From positions 62,001 to 126,000 of the forward strand of contig NZ_JANTYS010000007.1 in NCBI RefSeq assembly GCF_024808255.1: 64,000 nt of DNA. The letters are read 5' to 3'. Positions 34,804-44,469 of the stretch are shown in pieces. The number at the start of each line of letters is the position of its first letter. The first letter of the stretch is position 1. This DNA is from Mucilaginibacter dorajii. Lineage in GTDB: Bacteria; Bacteroidota; Bacteroidia; Sphingobacteriales; Sphingobacteriaceae. Both the position numbers and the translations under genes were made by a program. The notes under the pieces are model-generated. The model made no database searches and was not told where the DNA came from. It saw only the letters and a program-made list of their open reading frames with translations.

Positions 34804-34948
34804 GCTGTCGCGAGTTTAGTGCAACGTAACTCGTGGCTTGTTAATTTAAGTTTTCAACTTAAATTATGTGTAACCTGAGAATATGTAATTTAAGTTGAAA
34901 ACTTAAATACATATTCCACGAGTTACGCTATGCTAAACTCGCGGTAGC
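34804..34948. repeat. Long palindromic element (cruciform-forming)
   Basis: Two 33-bp arms (left GCTGTCGCGAGTTTAG plus CGTAACTCGTGG; right the inverted form) are paired with about six mismatches. Each half also holds the smaller palindrome TTTAAGTTTTCAACTTAAA, so nearly the whole 145 bp can fold on itself. It lies between convergent genes. Confidence 0.85.
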
Positions 34949-34975
34949 TAAGCTAACAAATACAAATCAATGAAA

Positions 34976-35006
34976 GACTTACGAAGTTTCTAAAACTTCA
35001 TAAGTC
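34976..35006. terminator. Palindrome, second copy of the ACTTACGAAG family
   Basis: GACTTACGAAG and CTTCATAAGTC surround TTTCTAAAA, 16 bp after the GH92 stop (minus strand). It is related to 10370-10400. It could terminate the glycoside hydrolase operon but lacks a strong T-run. Confidence 0.45.
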
Positions 35007-35021
35007 TGGTATGCAATCCTC

Positions 35022-37211
35022 CTATATTGCCTTCACCGGCTTATCCCCCATCACAAATACCAACCTTCCACCTTTGGTAATTTCCTGGTGACTGATGTAA
35101 TTTTTTAAATAAGGTCTGCCATTTAAGCTGATTCTTTGCACGTATTTGTTGGTGATCGATAAGCCTTTCGCTTCAATCACAAAGCTTTTATTACCGGCTA
35201 AAGCCAATGTGATCTTATTTAGCTGCGGTGCCCCAAACACATACCTGCCATCGGCGGGGTTAACCGGGTAAAAGCCCATCGCCGTAAAAATATACCAGGC
35301 CGACATTTGCCCGCAATCGTCATTACCGGATAGGCCGTCGGGCTTGTTCTGGTAAAACTGATCGGAGATTTGCCTCACCAGGCGCTGCGTTTTGGATGGG
35401 TCGCCGGCAAGGGTGTATAGGTATGCGATATGATGATTAGGCTCATTACCATGCGCGTACTGCCCTATCAAGCCGGTAACATCCAGCGTTGATCCTTTCC
35501 CAAACACTTTGGAATCCATGGTAAACAGCGAATCGAGCTTGGCTAAGAATGGCTTCTTCCCTCCCATTAGTTTGATCAAACCGGGAATATCCTGTTGCAC
35601 CTGCCATGTATATTGCCAGGCATTGCCTTCGGTATAATCGCCGCCAATGGCCAGCTGACCGCTATCTAAATTGGCAAAAGGCCGCACCCAGTTACCATCC
35701 GCCAGTTTACCACGCATCAGGTTGGTTGATCTATCAAACAGGTTATTGTAAAATCCGGATCTTTTGATAAAGTAATTATAGTCGGCAGTTTTATGAAGCG
35801 ATTTGGCCAGTTGGGCGGCGCACCAGTCGTCATAAGCGGCCTCAAGGGTGCGGGAAACTGCCTCACGCTTTACGCTGTCAGATGGCAGGTAACTATATTT
35901 CATATACAGCCCCCAATCGTATTTTGGGTTTTTATTAGTGGTTAAGGTTGCCTTAATAGCCATAAAGGCCTGCTCCTTGTCAAAGCCTCTGATGCCTTTT
36001 AAACTGGCATCTGCGATCACCGGGATAGCATGGTTGCCAATCATGGCGTAGCTTTCCTTGCCAAACAAGGTCCACACGGGGAGTAGTTTGGTTACGCTGA
36101 AGTGTTGTAGCATAGTTTCTACCATTTGTCCATCCATATCCGGGCAAATGAGCGTATATAGCGGATGCGCCGCGCGGTAGGTATCCCAAAGCGACAGCGT
36201 TGAATAATAAACCTTATCTGCCGATTGACGCACCTTACCATCCGCACCGCGATATTTGCCATCTACATCGGCAATATTATTGGGCTGAATTAGGGCATGA
36301 TATACACTGGTATAAAAAGCTATTTTTTGTTCTTCGCCGCCTTCTGCTTTGAGCTTTGCAAAATAACTTTCCCATATTTTAGCAGCCTCGGCCTTAACCT
36401 GCGCGAAGGTTTTACCAGTTGTTTCAGCGGCAAGGTTTTTACGGGCACCGTCGATACTCACGGTAGAGATGCCAACTTTAGCTTCCACGGTTTCGCCGGG
36501 TTTTGTATCAAAATCTACGATTAGCCTCCGATGGGTTTCGCCGTCTATAAAGTGGGAACCGGTAAAAGCTTTGCTGAACTTCGCGGTAAAGAACACCTTT
36601 TTCTCTACCCATTGGCTGGTAAAAGCATAGCCACTTACACTGGTTTTACTATCAATGCTGATACTACCTTCAGACACATGCTCATTCAATTGTTCGGCAT
36701 CCTCTACCAAACCGCTTTGCATATCTATCAATATATGCGATTTGCCGGCCTTTGTAAAAGTGTACCGATGAACACCCGTATGTGCCGTTGCCGTTAGCTC
36801 AACTTTAACCTGGTGATCACTTAACTCCACCTCATAGTACCCCGGCGAGGCCTTTTCTGTTTGATGCGAGAATTTACTCACGAATTTTGCCGGATCTTTT
36901 CCCTGGAAAGGAAAAAACAATACATCGCCCAGATCAACGCCGCCGGTGCCGCTGAGGTGGGTATGGGCAAAGCCCGTGATCACGGTATCTTCATAACGAT
37001 AGCCCGAGCAATAGTTCCACCCGAAATTGCCAGTCTCCGGGCTCAGTTGCACCAGCCCGAACGGCACAGTAGCCCCCGGAAAAGTATGCCCCGTTGCCGA
37101 TGTACCAATGAAGGGGTTCACATACCTGCCATAAGTTTGTGCATGGGCTCGAACGCCTATAGAAACAAGAAACAGTGCTAAACCGATTTTCAAAAGTCTC
37201 TTCAACTTCAT
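35022..37211 (-). CDS. GH92 family alpha-mannosidase-type glycoside hydrolase
   Basis: This 729-residue protein has a signal peptide ending near AHAQ (residues 22-25). The GH92 opening is YVNPFIGTSATGHTFPGATVPFGLVQLSPETG, followed by GFAHTHLSGTGGVDLGD. The catalytic region has GDYTEGNAWQYTWQVQQD with the general-acid Glu, and SGNDDCGQMSAWYIFTAMGFYPVNP with the acidic residues that bind calcium and activate water. GH92 enzymes are calcium-dependent exo-alpha-mannosidases. It is the last gene of the utilisation locus, 10 bp after the GH20 gene, and is exported to the periplasm or outside. Confidence 0.93.
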   Translation of the reverse strand: MKLKRLLKIGLALFLVSIGVRAHAQTYGRYVNPFIGTSATGHTFPGATVPFGLVQLSPETGNFGWNYCSGYRYEDTVITGFAHTHLSGTGGVDLGDVLFFPFQGKDPAKFVSKFSHQTEKASPGYYEVELSDHQVKVELTATAHTGVHRYTFTKAGKSHILIDMQSGLVEDAEQLNEHVSEGSISIDSKTSVSGYAFTSQWVEKKVFFTAKFSKAFTGSHFIDGETHRRLIVDFDTKPGETVEAKVGISTVSIDGARKNLAAETTGKTFAQVKAEAAKIWESYFAKLKAEGGEEQKIAFYTSVYHALIQPNNIADVDGKYRGADGKVRQSADKVYYSTLSLWDTYRAAHPLYTLICPDMDGQMVETMLQHFSVTKLLPVWTLFGKESYAMIGNHAIPVIADASLKGIRGFDKEQAFMAIKATLTTNKNPKYDWGLYMKYSYLPSDSVKREAVSRTLEAAYDDWCAAQLAKSLHKTADYNYFIKRSGFYNNLFDRSTNLMRGKLADGNWVRPFANLDSGQLAIGGDYTEGNAWQYTWQVQQDIPGLIKLMGGKKPFLAKLDSLFTMDSKVFGKGSTLDVTGLIGQYAHGNEPNHHIAYLYTLAGDPSKTQRLVRQISDQFYQNKPDGLSGNDDCGQMSAWYIFTAMGFYPVNPADGRYVFGAPQLNKITLALAGNKSFVIEAKGLSITNKYVQRISLNGRPYLKNYISHQEITKGGRLVFVMGDKPVKAI

Positions 37212-37221
37212 GATCAGTATT

Positions 37222-39507
37222 TTATTGATGGAACATATAAACCTGCGGCTCTATTACCTTACCATCGGCCGATTTGATAACCAGCAGATCCTCTAACCTG
37301 TTCATATTATCGGCAATGTAATGGCCGGTTATAGCGTAGGCACCTTTTTTGAGATGCAGCATTCCTTTCTGAGGCTGGGCATATCTATCCTTACCCCGGT
37401 AAATGATCTGTTCGCCATTGATAAACAACGCCGGGCTAACCAGGAAATCCGAAGTAACCTGGTAATCACCATCGACATTGATGCGGATAAAGCCGTTTAA
37501 TTTTACCCAGGTAAGGTTGCCATCTGTAACAGGCAATACCATTGGTGCTGCCGAATTGATGACGGCCATAGTAAACAGCTGCGTGGTATCTACCTTCTCA
37601 ATATTATACTCTTTACTTTTGATGAGCCTGTAGCTAAAGCCCGGCGTAAGGGCAGCCTGGTCAATCACAACCGGGTTGATATCTACGTGCCGGATGGTGG
37701 CCTCCTGCAATACATGCTGTTTGTTTAAAGTCCAGGTGGTGTAGGTTTTAATGTTGAGGGTATCCTTCAGCATGGTGTTAATCTTGATAGGGAACAGCTG
37801 CGGTTTGGCGCTGCTATCGGGCATTTTGCCGTTGAGCGAGTAACGTACCTGCGCGCCCAATAATGGGTATTTAAGTACCAGGCCAAACTGATCGCTATTG
37901 GTAACAATGTTGTTCATCCCCACAATATCGGGCAGGCGGGCATTCCAGTTCCATAATTTAAAGTAGCCGTATTGCTGCTTCATTTTAAAATCAAACCTAT
38001 CCAGGTTTTTATTCTCCTTTGCCGACCAGGTTAGCTCGGCCACGGCCAAAGCCCTTGGGTAAACCATGTATTGCAGGTGCGATGCCGTGGGGATCTTCTC
38101 GGCCCAGATATTACCCTGTGAGCCCAAAACATATTCGGCCTCTTCTGGACTCAACTCACTCGACATCGGCTCATAATTGTACACCATTTGCCAGGTTACG
38201 GTAGGGTTCCATCCTATCGGTTCCAGATCCTCACTGGCCTGCGGGGCATCAAAGTACATGTAAGGCAGCGGTGTCATGATCACATGGTGGTGCATTTTGG
38301 CGGCGGCTATACCACCGGCCTCGCCCTGCCAGCTCATCACCGTGGCCGATTCGGCTAAACCACCCTGCAGTATCTCGTCCCAGCCAACCAGCTTTTTATT
38401 TTTAGAGAGCAGGAATTTTTCTATCCGTTTAATAAAATAGCTCTGTACTTCCTTTTCGCTTTTCATGCCTTCTTTTTTCATTAAGGCAACAGCTGTCGGG
38501 CTTTTAAGCCAATCAACCATCTCGGCCTCATCGCCACCAATATGGATGTATTGGTTGGGAAAAAGGGCTATCACTTCGGTAAGCACATCCTCCATAAAAG
38601 TAAAGGTATGTTCACTTGGGTCCAGCATGCGCACACGGTGTTTGGCACCGGTCGAGTCCTGGCAGCCTAATTCGGGATAGGCAAAAATAGCGGCCTCGCT
38701 ATGGCCGGGCATTTCAATTTCGGGCAGGATGCTTATAAACCTGTCCCGCGCGTATTTGATCACCTCACGAATTTCGTCCTGTGTATAAAAACCATCCTTG
38801 CCGCCACCATCAATCAAATTATCCAATTTGCGGAATTTGCCCTGCTTTTCATAATAGGTGATCTTAGCCCCAATTTCGGTCAGTTTGGGGTATTTATTGA
38901 TCTGGATGCGCCAGCCTTCATCATCCGTTAAATGCCAGTGAAATACATTCAGCTTGTAATGGGCCATCACATCAATATACTGCTTCACCTCATCAACCGT
39001 AAAAAAATGCCTGCTTACATCCAAACTCAACCCACGCCATTGAAAACGAGGCTCATCGGCTACCGTACAAACAGCTACTTTTAGCGGGGCGATAGTTTTT
39101 GCAGGCAGTAACTGAATTAAGGACTGAACCCCGTAAAATACGCCGGCGCCTTTACCAAATACTTTTACGGTACCAGTACTTACATGTAGCGCGTATGAAC
39201 CTTCTTTATCACCCGCCGTGGTAATTAACTGAATAGCTGCGCCCGCCGGCACTTTAGGGTAAACCTTCAGTTTTAAGTTGAGCTTATAATACTGAGTAAG
39301 GTAAGTTTGCAGGTATTTACCAACGGTCTCGCTTTCTTTATCAACCCCAATAACCGCTTTGCTGTTTAATAAAAACTGGCCTTTACCTTCGGTTAAGTGT
39401 AGGGGCTGTGGAATAATATGCAGCTGGGCCTTTACAGATAGCGATAAACAAATAGTGATAGCCAATACGGTTACCGATTTTATTTTTTGAAGATGATGAT
39501 TGTGCAT
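37222..39507 (-). CDS. GH20 beta-N-acetylhexosaminidase
   Basis: This 761-residue protein has a signal peptide (TVLAITICLSLSVKAQ). A GH20b N-terminal domain spans about residues 28-150. The catalytic TIM barrel has RGLSLDVSRHFF, NVFHWHLTDDEGWRIQINKYP, LPEIEMPGHSEAA and the catalytic pair D326-E327 in IHIGGDEAEM. The mechanism is substrate-assisted removal of terminal GlcNAc or GalNAc. The C-terminal approximately 180 residues are beta-rich and may bind substrate (LDRFDFKMKQQYG onwards, then a PA14/CBM-like segment). It is co-directional with GH92 (10 bp) and the acyltransferase-like gene upstream (23 bp). Confidence 0.93.
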   Translation of the reverse strand: MHNHHLQKIKSVTVLAITICLSLSVKAQLHIIPQPLHLTEGKGQFLLNSKAVIGVDKESETVGKYLQTYLTQYYKLNLKLKVYPKVPAGAAIQLITTAGDKEGSYALHVSTGTVKVFGKGAGVFYGVQSLIQLLPAKTIAPLKVAVCTVADEPRFQWRGLSLDVSRHFFTVDEVKQYIDVMAHYKLNVFHWHLTDDEGWRIQINKYPKLTEIGAKITYYEKQGKFRKLDNLIDGGGKDGFYTQDEIREVIKYARDRFISILPEIEMPGHSEAAIFAYPELGCQDSTGAKHRVRMLDPSEHTFTFMEDVLTEVIALFPNQYIHIGGDEAEMVDWLKSPTAVALMKKEGMKSEKEVQSYFIKRIEKFLLSKNKKLVGWDEILQGGLAESATVMSWQGEAGGIAAAKMHHHVIMTPLPYMYFDAPQASEDLEPIGWNPTVTWQMVYNYEPMSSELSPEEAEYVLGSQGNIWAEKIPTASHLQYMVYPRALAVAELTWSAKENKNLDRFDFKMKQQYGYFKLWNWNARLPDIVGMNNIVTNSDQFGLVLKYPLLGAQVRYSLNGKMPDSSAKPQLFPIKINTMLKDTLNIKTYTTWTLNKQHVLQEATIRHVDINPVVIDQAALTPGFSYRLIKSKEYNIEKVDTTQLFTMAVINSAAPMVLPVTDGNLTWVKLNGFIRINVDGDYQVTSDFLVSPALFINGEQIIYRGKDRYAQPQKGMLHLKKGAYAITGHYIADNMNRLEDLLVIKSADGKVIEPQVYMFHQ

Positions 39508-39530
39508 GGTGGCTATGGTGGCTGAGGAAA

Positions 39531-40682
39531 TTAAATTTTAACAATGATCTTTTTGATATACAGGATCCAAACGGGAATGAAGATAAGGATAACCGTGAGG
39601 ATTGCCGAAATAAGCGAGGCATTCTGCGGCGAAAAATTAGGTGTGAGCAAATGGAAGTACATATAGCTCCAGATATTGGTTTTATGCCCGTTATCCGTTA
39701 CCGGGATAAGCGACAGTACCTCAGGGATCACATCGGCCAAAACATAGGCTGCTATGGCGTTACGACCGAATGCCAGGAATGGCGGCAGCAGTTTTTTGTA
39801 GCCTTTTATATCGATAATCCAGTAAGACAAAGACAAGATGATAATGGCCATCCCCGCGGTAAACAACACAAATGAGCTTGTCCACAATTGTTTATTGATA
39901 GGGAAAAACGTATTCCATATCAAGCCTAAAATAGCCAGCAGCACACCAGCGCCGGTGAGCTTAAAGATCTCGTTACCATTTTTAAGTGTATCACTTTTAA
40001 GCCAGGTGCCGGTAAACACCCCCAACAAACAGGTTCCAATAGCAGGGATAGTGCCCAATAGCCCCTCCGGGTCCCAGGTTTTGGATGCCTGCCACAGATG
40101 ATTAGTGGTAAACACCATCCTATCGATGTAAGCGCCTAAATTGGTTTCTTTTTCCAAATTTGGATGAGACACGCCGGGCACTGGTACAAAGGTCATGATC
40201 AGATAATAACCGATTAAACAACACACAGCGATGATGATCTGCGTGCGGATATTGGTTTTCAAATACATGATAGCCGTAATGCCAAACACCACCCCAATAC
40301 GCTGCAACACGCCAGGGAAGCGCAGATGCGCGAACTGAAATTCGCCAATCAGCGGCAAACAGATCCCCAAAGCTACAATGATAAGCGTACGGCGTAAAAT
40401 GGAAAGCATCACCTTGCCATGGTTAGCCTCATCGGCTTTTTTGGCTTGCATGGCGTAAACAATGGATACCCCCACCATAAACAGGAAGAACGGAAAAACC
40501 AGGTCGGTTGGGGTGCAGCCGTTCCATTTGGAATGTTCCAGCGGCCAGTAAATATGCCCCCAGTCGCCGGGATCATTTACCAGGATCATGGCAGCAACGG
40601 TAAAGCCACGGAAAAAATCGAGCGAAAGTAACCTTGGTCTGCTGGTGCTGGCGGCTTTATCGCCAACTACGGTATCTGCCAT
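39531..40682 (-). CDS. COG4299/NagX-like membrane acyltransferase (heparan-alpha-glucosaminide N-acetyltransferase-like)
   Basis: This 383-residue polytopic membrane protein has about ten helices. Signature segments are LLSLDFFRGFTVAAMILVNDPGDWGHIYWPLEHSKWNGCTPTDLVFPFFLFMVGVS at residues 18-73 and FGRNAIAAYVLAD near 318-330. These place it with COG4299/DUF5009 proteins related to human HGSNAT. Bacterial members are often found beside GlcNAc-releasing hydrolases, as here next to GH20. A role in acetylating or handling amino sugars is inferred, not shown. A small mobile element and palindromes occupy its upstream region. Confidence 0.85.
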   Translation of the reverse strand: MADTVVGDKAASTSRPRLLSLDFFRGFTVAAMILVNDPGDWGHIYWPLEHSKWNGCTPTDLVFPFFLFMVGVSIVYAMQAKKADEANHGKVMLSILRRTLIIVALGICLPLIGEFQFAHLRFPGVLQRIGVVFGITAIMYLKTNIRTQIIIAVCCLIGYYLIMTFVPVPGVSHPNLEKETNLGAYIDRMVFTTNHLWQASKTWDPEGLLGTIPAIGTCLLGVFTGTWLKSDTLKNGNEIFKLTGAGVLLAILGLIWNTFFPINKQLWTSSFVLFTAGMAIIILSLSYWIIDIKGYKKLLPPFLAFGRNAIAAYVLADVIPEVLSLIPVTDNGHKTNIWSYMYFHLLTPNFSPQNASLISAILTVILIFIPVWILYIKKIIVKI

Positions 40683-40708
40683 GTTTTGTGTTTTTCATTT
40701 TTTATTTT

Positions 40709-40803
40709 CTGTAGAGACGCAATATTTTGCGTCTCCAGCTATACAGGGCGACCCTGCATATTCGATTTGCACACAGGAGACGCAAAATGTTGCGTCTCTA
40801 CAG
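40709..40803. repeat. Palindromic repeat, GAGACGCAA family
   Basis: Arms CTGTAGAGACGCAATATTTT plus GCGTCTCC and the inverted copy are 28 bp each with one mismatch, around a 39-bp spacer. It sits immediately upstream of the acyltransferase start. Confidence 0.9.
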
Positions 40804-40891
40804 TAAAAATCGAAAAAAAATATTTAACTAACTCCGCTCTCACCCCCTTCAATTGCCATACATTAACAACAAACACCTATTTTTTCAAATC

Positions 40892-41177
40892 CCCTCTTGA
40901 GAGCAGGGCTGTTGCATTCTCTGCCAAATAGCGATGGGTTTGAAACCCATCGCCAAAAAAGCCTTGGAAAGTTGTCCCGCAGGCAGTTTTAGAGACATAT
41001 TTAGGAGGCAAATTATATTATTACGATGGATTTTAAATGCACCAGTTCTATAAAACAGAGAATGCAACAGCCCTGCTCTTGAGAGGGGGCGCTATGGACC
41101 TGAGCGTTGGCAGGGGTGTGTTATGCAGCGTTCTCTGCATCGTGCAGAAACACACCCCTCCGCCCCTCTCAAGAGGG
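40892..41177. repeat. Older palindromic repeat interrupted by a mobile element
   Basis: With the insertion (172 bp plus one 10-bp duplicate) removed, the arms CCCTCTTGAGAGGGGGC and CGCCCCTCTCAAGAGGG pair. An inner pair AGGGGTGTGTT / AACACACCCCT lies between them. Confidence 0.75.
40904..41075. mobile_element. MITE-like non-autonomous element, family 2
   Basis: This 172-bp element has perfect 20-bp terminal inverted repeats CAGGGCTGTTGCATTCTCTG (40904-40923, inverted at 41056-41075). It is flanked by perfect 10-bp direct repeats CTCTTGAGAG (40894-40903 and 41076-41085). Inside is a GCGATGGGTTTGAAACCCATCGC hairpin but no coding frame. The first six bases (CAGGGC) and the 10-bp duplication are shared with family 1. 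Confidence 0.92.
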
Positions 41178-41240
41178 CAATCGCACAAACCCCCACGCTT
41201 TTGTCCTTGCTCCTTTATCCAAAAATCCTTTGTCCAAAAA

Positions 41241-44027
41241 TTAATTCTTTTTACCCGGCACTCTTAACGTATATACAAAATGATAACTGCCGGATACTAC
41301 TGCAAACTGCTCATCGTTGCCAACCTTTTTTATGTCGGTGATCTCTTTTACGGTGTTAATGTCCAATCCATTTTCGGTTATTGGGTCGGTTACCGATGGT
41401 AAAATAACCTGGGCTGTGGTATTGGGTGGCACGGTGATATCTAAGGTAAATATTCCCTGGTCAATTGTCCAGGCCGATTTAATTTTTCCGTACAAGGTTT
41501 CCAGCTCGGCCTGCGCCATAGTGAGCTTGCCACCCGGGTGCGGGGCGATGATAATTTTATGAAAGCCGGGGTCGTCCTCATCGGTATTAATACCGGCAAC
41601 CACCCGGTACATCCAATCGCCAATGGCACCGTAGGCGTAATGGTTAAAAGAGTTCATTTCCGGGTCTTCAAAACTACCGTCGGGTTTAATACCGTCCCAA
41701 CGTTCCCAAATGGTGGTAGCGCCGTTTTTAACAGGATACAGCCACGATGGGTATGATTCTTTCATTAGCAGGTCGTAAGCGATATCAGTGCGCCCAAAAC
41801 GGCTTAAAACGTGGCAAATGTAGGGCGTACCTAAAAAGCCGGTAGTGATATGCTCATCATAATCTTCAATATTGCTCACCAGCCTTTTAGCGGCGCTTGC
41901 GCGTAGGTTTTCTGGCAGCATATCAAAATTGAGGGCCAGCACATAGGATGTTTGCGTACCTGATATCATACGCCCGTTTGGCGTTACATACTCACTGTTA
42001 AAGGCTTTTTTGATATTGTATAACAACTGCGTATAGGTTTGCACATCATCGCTATGCCCTAAAATGCGGGCCGCGTTAATAAGCAACTGGGTAGAGTGCG
42101 CGTAAAATGCCTGCGCTATCAGGTTTTTATCGGTAAGGGCGGCGCCATCCTCATAATTGGTGCCGGCGTAAAACAGCCAGTCGCCAAAGTGGTTACCGGT
42201 ATCCCAAAGGTAATTGCGGCTATGGCGCTGAATATAACCTACCCAGGCTTTCATGCTGTTATATTGTTGCTGCAGTACCTGCTTATCATTATAGGCCAGG
42301 TAAATATTCCAGGGCGCTATGGTGGCCACATCGCTCCAGCCAGATGCGGCGGATAGTGTACTATCCAGCATATTGGGGATTACATAAGGTACCGCGCCGT
42401 CTTTATGCTGATCGGCCGACAGATCTTTTAACCATTTGGTAAAAAACCCGGCCACATCCATGTTAAAAGTAGCTGTACGGCAAAAGGCCTGGGCATCACC
42501 CGTCCAGCCCATGCGTTCATCGCGTTGCGGGCAATCGGTTGGTACATCTATAAAATTACCTTTTTGTCCCCATTGAATATTGTGCTGCAATTGGTTAACC
42601 AGTTTGTTTGAGGTAGAAAAGCTACCCGTTTGCGCCATATCCGAATACAAAGCGTAAGCAGCTACATTGGTTGAATCAAGCGGACCGGTATACCCTACTA
42701 TCTTCATAAACCTAAATCCCTGGAAAGTAAAATGAGGTTCATAGGTTTCCACACTATCGCTTTTAAAAACATAGGTTATTTCCTGTTTGGCAGTACGCAG
42801 GTTTTTAGTGTAAAAATTTCCTTTTTGATCGAGCACCTCGGCATGATACAGCCGCACCGTGTCGCCCGCTTTTCCCTGTAATTTAAATTGTACCCAGCCT
42901 ACCAGGTTTTGGCCAAAATCAACTACCCGCTCGCCTGCCGGGGTGGTAAGTACTTTAAGCGGACTAAACTTTTCGTGTTTTTTAACCGTAGGGCCAGATG
43001 TGGCTATCAAATTGGCTTTTATCGTCGTATCTGTTTTTACCGTATCCCAGGTAGCATCTTTATAAGTGCCGGTAGCCCATCCCGGTTTCTGCTTACGGGC
43101 ATCATACACTTCGCCATCAAAAAACGAAGAAGAACGGATTGGGCCGTATGCTACCTTCCAGGTTTTATCAGAGTTGATGATTTCGCGCTGTCCGTTGGTA
43201 TAAACCACCTCTAACTGGCAAAGCAAGCCCAGTTTTTTGCCATACACATTTTTTTTGCGGTTATACGTATAACCCCGGTACCAGCCATCGCCAATGGTTA
43301 CGCCTATGGCATTAAGGCCTTTTAAAATGCTTGAGGTAACATCATATACATTGTATTGCAGGCGCTTGTTGTAGCTTGTCCACCCCGGTGCAAAATAATC
43401 ATCGCCTACACGCTTACCATTTATCTGTGCTTCAAAAACGCCATGAGCGGTGATGTATAAATGAGCAGCACGAATTTTACGATCGAGCTTAAATGTTTTG
43501 CGGAACATGGGTGCCGGGCCGCCGGTTGTATCAGATAGGTAGGTATCCTGAATCCATTGGGCCGTCCAGTCGGTTTTCTTTAACAGGCCCATTTTCCAGA
43601 AGTTAACCATACTCCAGGGGCTTACCTGGTTTTTGTTGTTCCATACCCGCACCTGCCAGTAAACCTTTTGGCGCGAACCCAGCATTGGGCCGCCATAATA
43701 AATTTGTATGGATTGAGGGGAATAGATACGCCCCGTACCCCAGATGATATCCTTGCCTTTGGTTAATGATACGGCATTGCTGCCTACCCTGATCTCGTAT
43801 GAAGTTTGCTGTACACCCCTATCCTGGGTAATGAGTTTCCAGCTTAGCCTTGGGTTGGCGGCGTCAACAGCTATAGGATTGGTTTTGTATTCGCAGATGA
43901 GGTTTTCAACCCTTAAAGGAACCGGCAAGGGTTGTACCTGCGAGAAGGTTTTGGCCTGTAAAAGAAATAGTAAAACGGTACTTAAGCCTGCTTTTTTAAG
44001 CACGCCCATTATTTGAATATAATTCAT
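41241..44027 (-). CDS. GH78 alpha-L-rhamnosidase
   Basis: This 928-residue protein has a signal peptide ending near TFSQ. The N-terminal modules contain VENLICEYKTNPIAVDAANPRLSWKL, a standard Bacteroidota rhamnosidase opening, and a beta domain with RKTFKLDRKIRAAHLYITAHGVFEAQINGKRVGDDYFAPGWTSYNKR. The catalytic alpha/alpha barrel has the hallmark DVPTDCPQRDERMGWTGDAQAFCRTA at about residues 492-517, and later MNSFNHYAYGAIGDWMYR. It removes terminal alpha-L-rhamnose from glycans or plant glycosides. It lies between susD and the GH20/GH92 group on the same strand. Confidence 0.93.
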   Translation of the reverse strand: MNYIQIMGVLKKAGLSTVLLFLLQAKTFSQVQPLPVPLRVENLICEYKTNPIAVDAANPRLSWKLITQDRGVQQTSYEIRVGSNAVSLTKGKDIIWGTGRIYSPQSIQIYYGGPMLGSRQKVYWQVRVWNNKNQVSPWSMVNFWKMGLLKKTDWTAQWIQDTYLSDTTGGPAPMFRKTFKLDRKIRAAHLYITAHGVFEAQINGKRVGDDYFAPGWTSYNKRLQYNVYDVTSSILKGLNAIGVTIGDGWYRGYTYNRKKNVYGKKLGLLCQLEVVYTNGQREIINSDKTWKVAYGPIRSSSFFDGEVYDARKQKPGWATGTYKDATWDTVKTDTTIKANLIATSGPTVKKHEKFSPLKVLTTPAGERVVDFGQNLVGWVQFKLQGKAGDTVRLYHAEVLDQKGNFYTKNLRTAKQEITYVFKSDSVETYEPHFTFQGFRFMKIVGYTGPLDSTNVAAYALYSDMAQTGSFSTSNKLVNQLQHNIQWGQKGNFIDVPTDCPQRDERMGWTGDAQAFCRTATFNMDVAGFFTKWLKDLSADQHKDGAVPYVIPNMLDSTLSAASGWSDVATIAPWNIYLAYNDKQVLQQQYNSMKAWVGYIQRHSRNYLWDTGNHFGDWLFYAGTNYEDGAALTDKNLIAQAFYAHSTQLLINAARILGHSDDVQTYTQLLYNIKKAFNSEYVTPNGRMISGTQTSYVLALNFDMLPENLRASAAKRLVSNIEDYDEHITTGFLGTPYICHVLSRFGRTDIAYDLLMKESYPSWLYPVKNGATTIWERWDGIKPDGSFEDPEMNSFNHYAYGAIGDWMYRVVAGINTDEDDPGFHKIIIAPHPGGKLTMAQAELETLYGKIKSAWTIDQGIFTLDITVPPNTTAQVILPSVTDPITENGLDINTVKEITDIKKVGNDEQFAVVSGSYHFVYTLRVPGKKN

Positions 44028-44469
44028 GCCATTAAATATAGCTTAAGAACGGATTTTGTTTTAATACCATACATATTTTAGCCGCGCTGCAGGTAAAAAT
44101 GATGTGGTAATTGCAATATAGATATATAAACGCTCTGCAAATAGATTGTCATTGTTTTTTGCCATAGTATACATAGTTTAAATGGACATCCGCTAAACGC
44201 CGGCTACGACTCACCCGGCCTACGCTTCGCTGGGCCACCCTCTCTCCGGCAAGCCGCAAAGAGGAAAACAAAACAAAAATCCCCCACCCCTCTATGCGGC
44301 GCAGCCGGAGAGAGGGGAAGACGGGCGAAGCCGAGTCGGGGTGAGTCGTCTACGCCTTGTTTAAATCATGCTTTCATTCGGCGTCCACGAGATTTATAAA
44401 TTGCATAACACAATTTAATTATAACCTGCAGTTTCCACGCAAATGCTCCTTGATATTTGTTCTGTTATA
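44028..44469. other. Intergenic region between susD and GH78
   Basis: This 442-bp gap is mostly AT-rich, except for the GC-rich palindrome at 44205-44352. The size of the gap suggests GH78 may have its own promoter. Confidence 0.6.
44205..44352. repeat. GC-rich palindromic repeat
   Basis: The left half (ACGACTCACCC, CCCTCTCTCCGGC, GCCGCAAAGAGG) and right half (CCCTCTATGCGGC, GCCGGAGAGAGGG, GGGTGAGTCGTC) are inverted, with gaps. It stands out from its AT-rich surroundings by base composition. Confidence 0.8.

Larger units (their letters stand above)
40683..41240. other. Repeat-packed intergenic region in the utilisation locus
   Basis: This 558-bp gap holds the palindrome 40709-40803, a second palindrome 40892-41177 with a mobile element inside it (40904-41075), and a TTTGTCCTTGCTCCTTTATCC repeat at 41201-41241 related to the ones at 16071 and 16723. 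Short frames in it are not genes. Confidence 0.8.

Noticed and set aside
40588-41341. Five short plus-strand frames between the acyltransferase and GH78 genes
   Set aside because: They run through palindromic repeats and the MITE or lie antisense to flanking genes.
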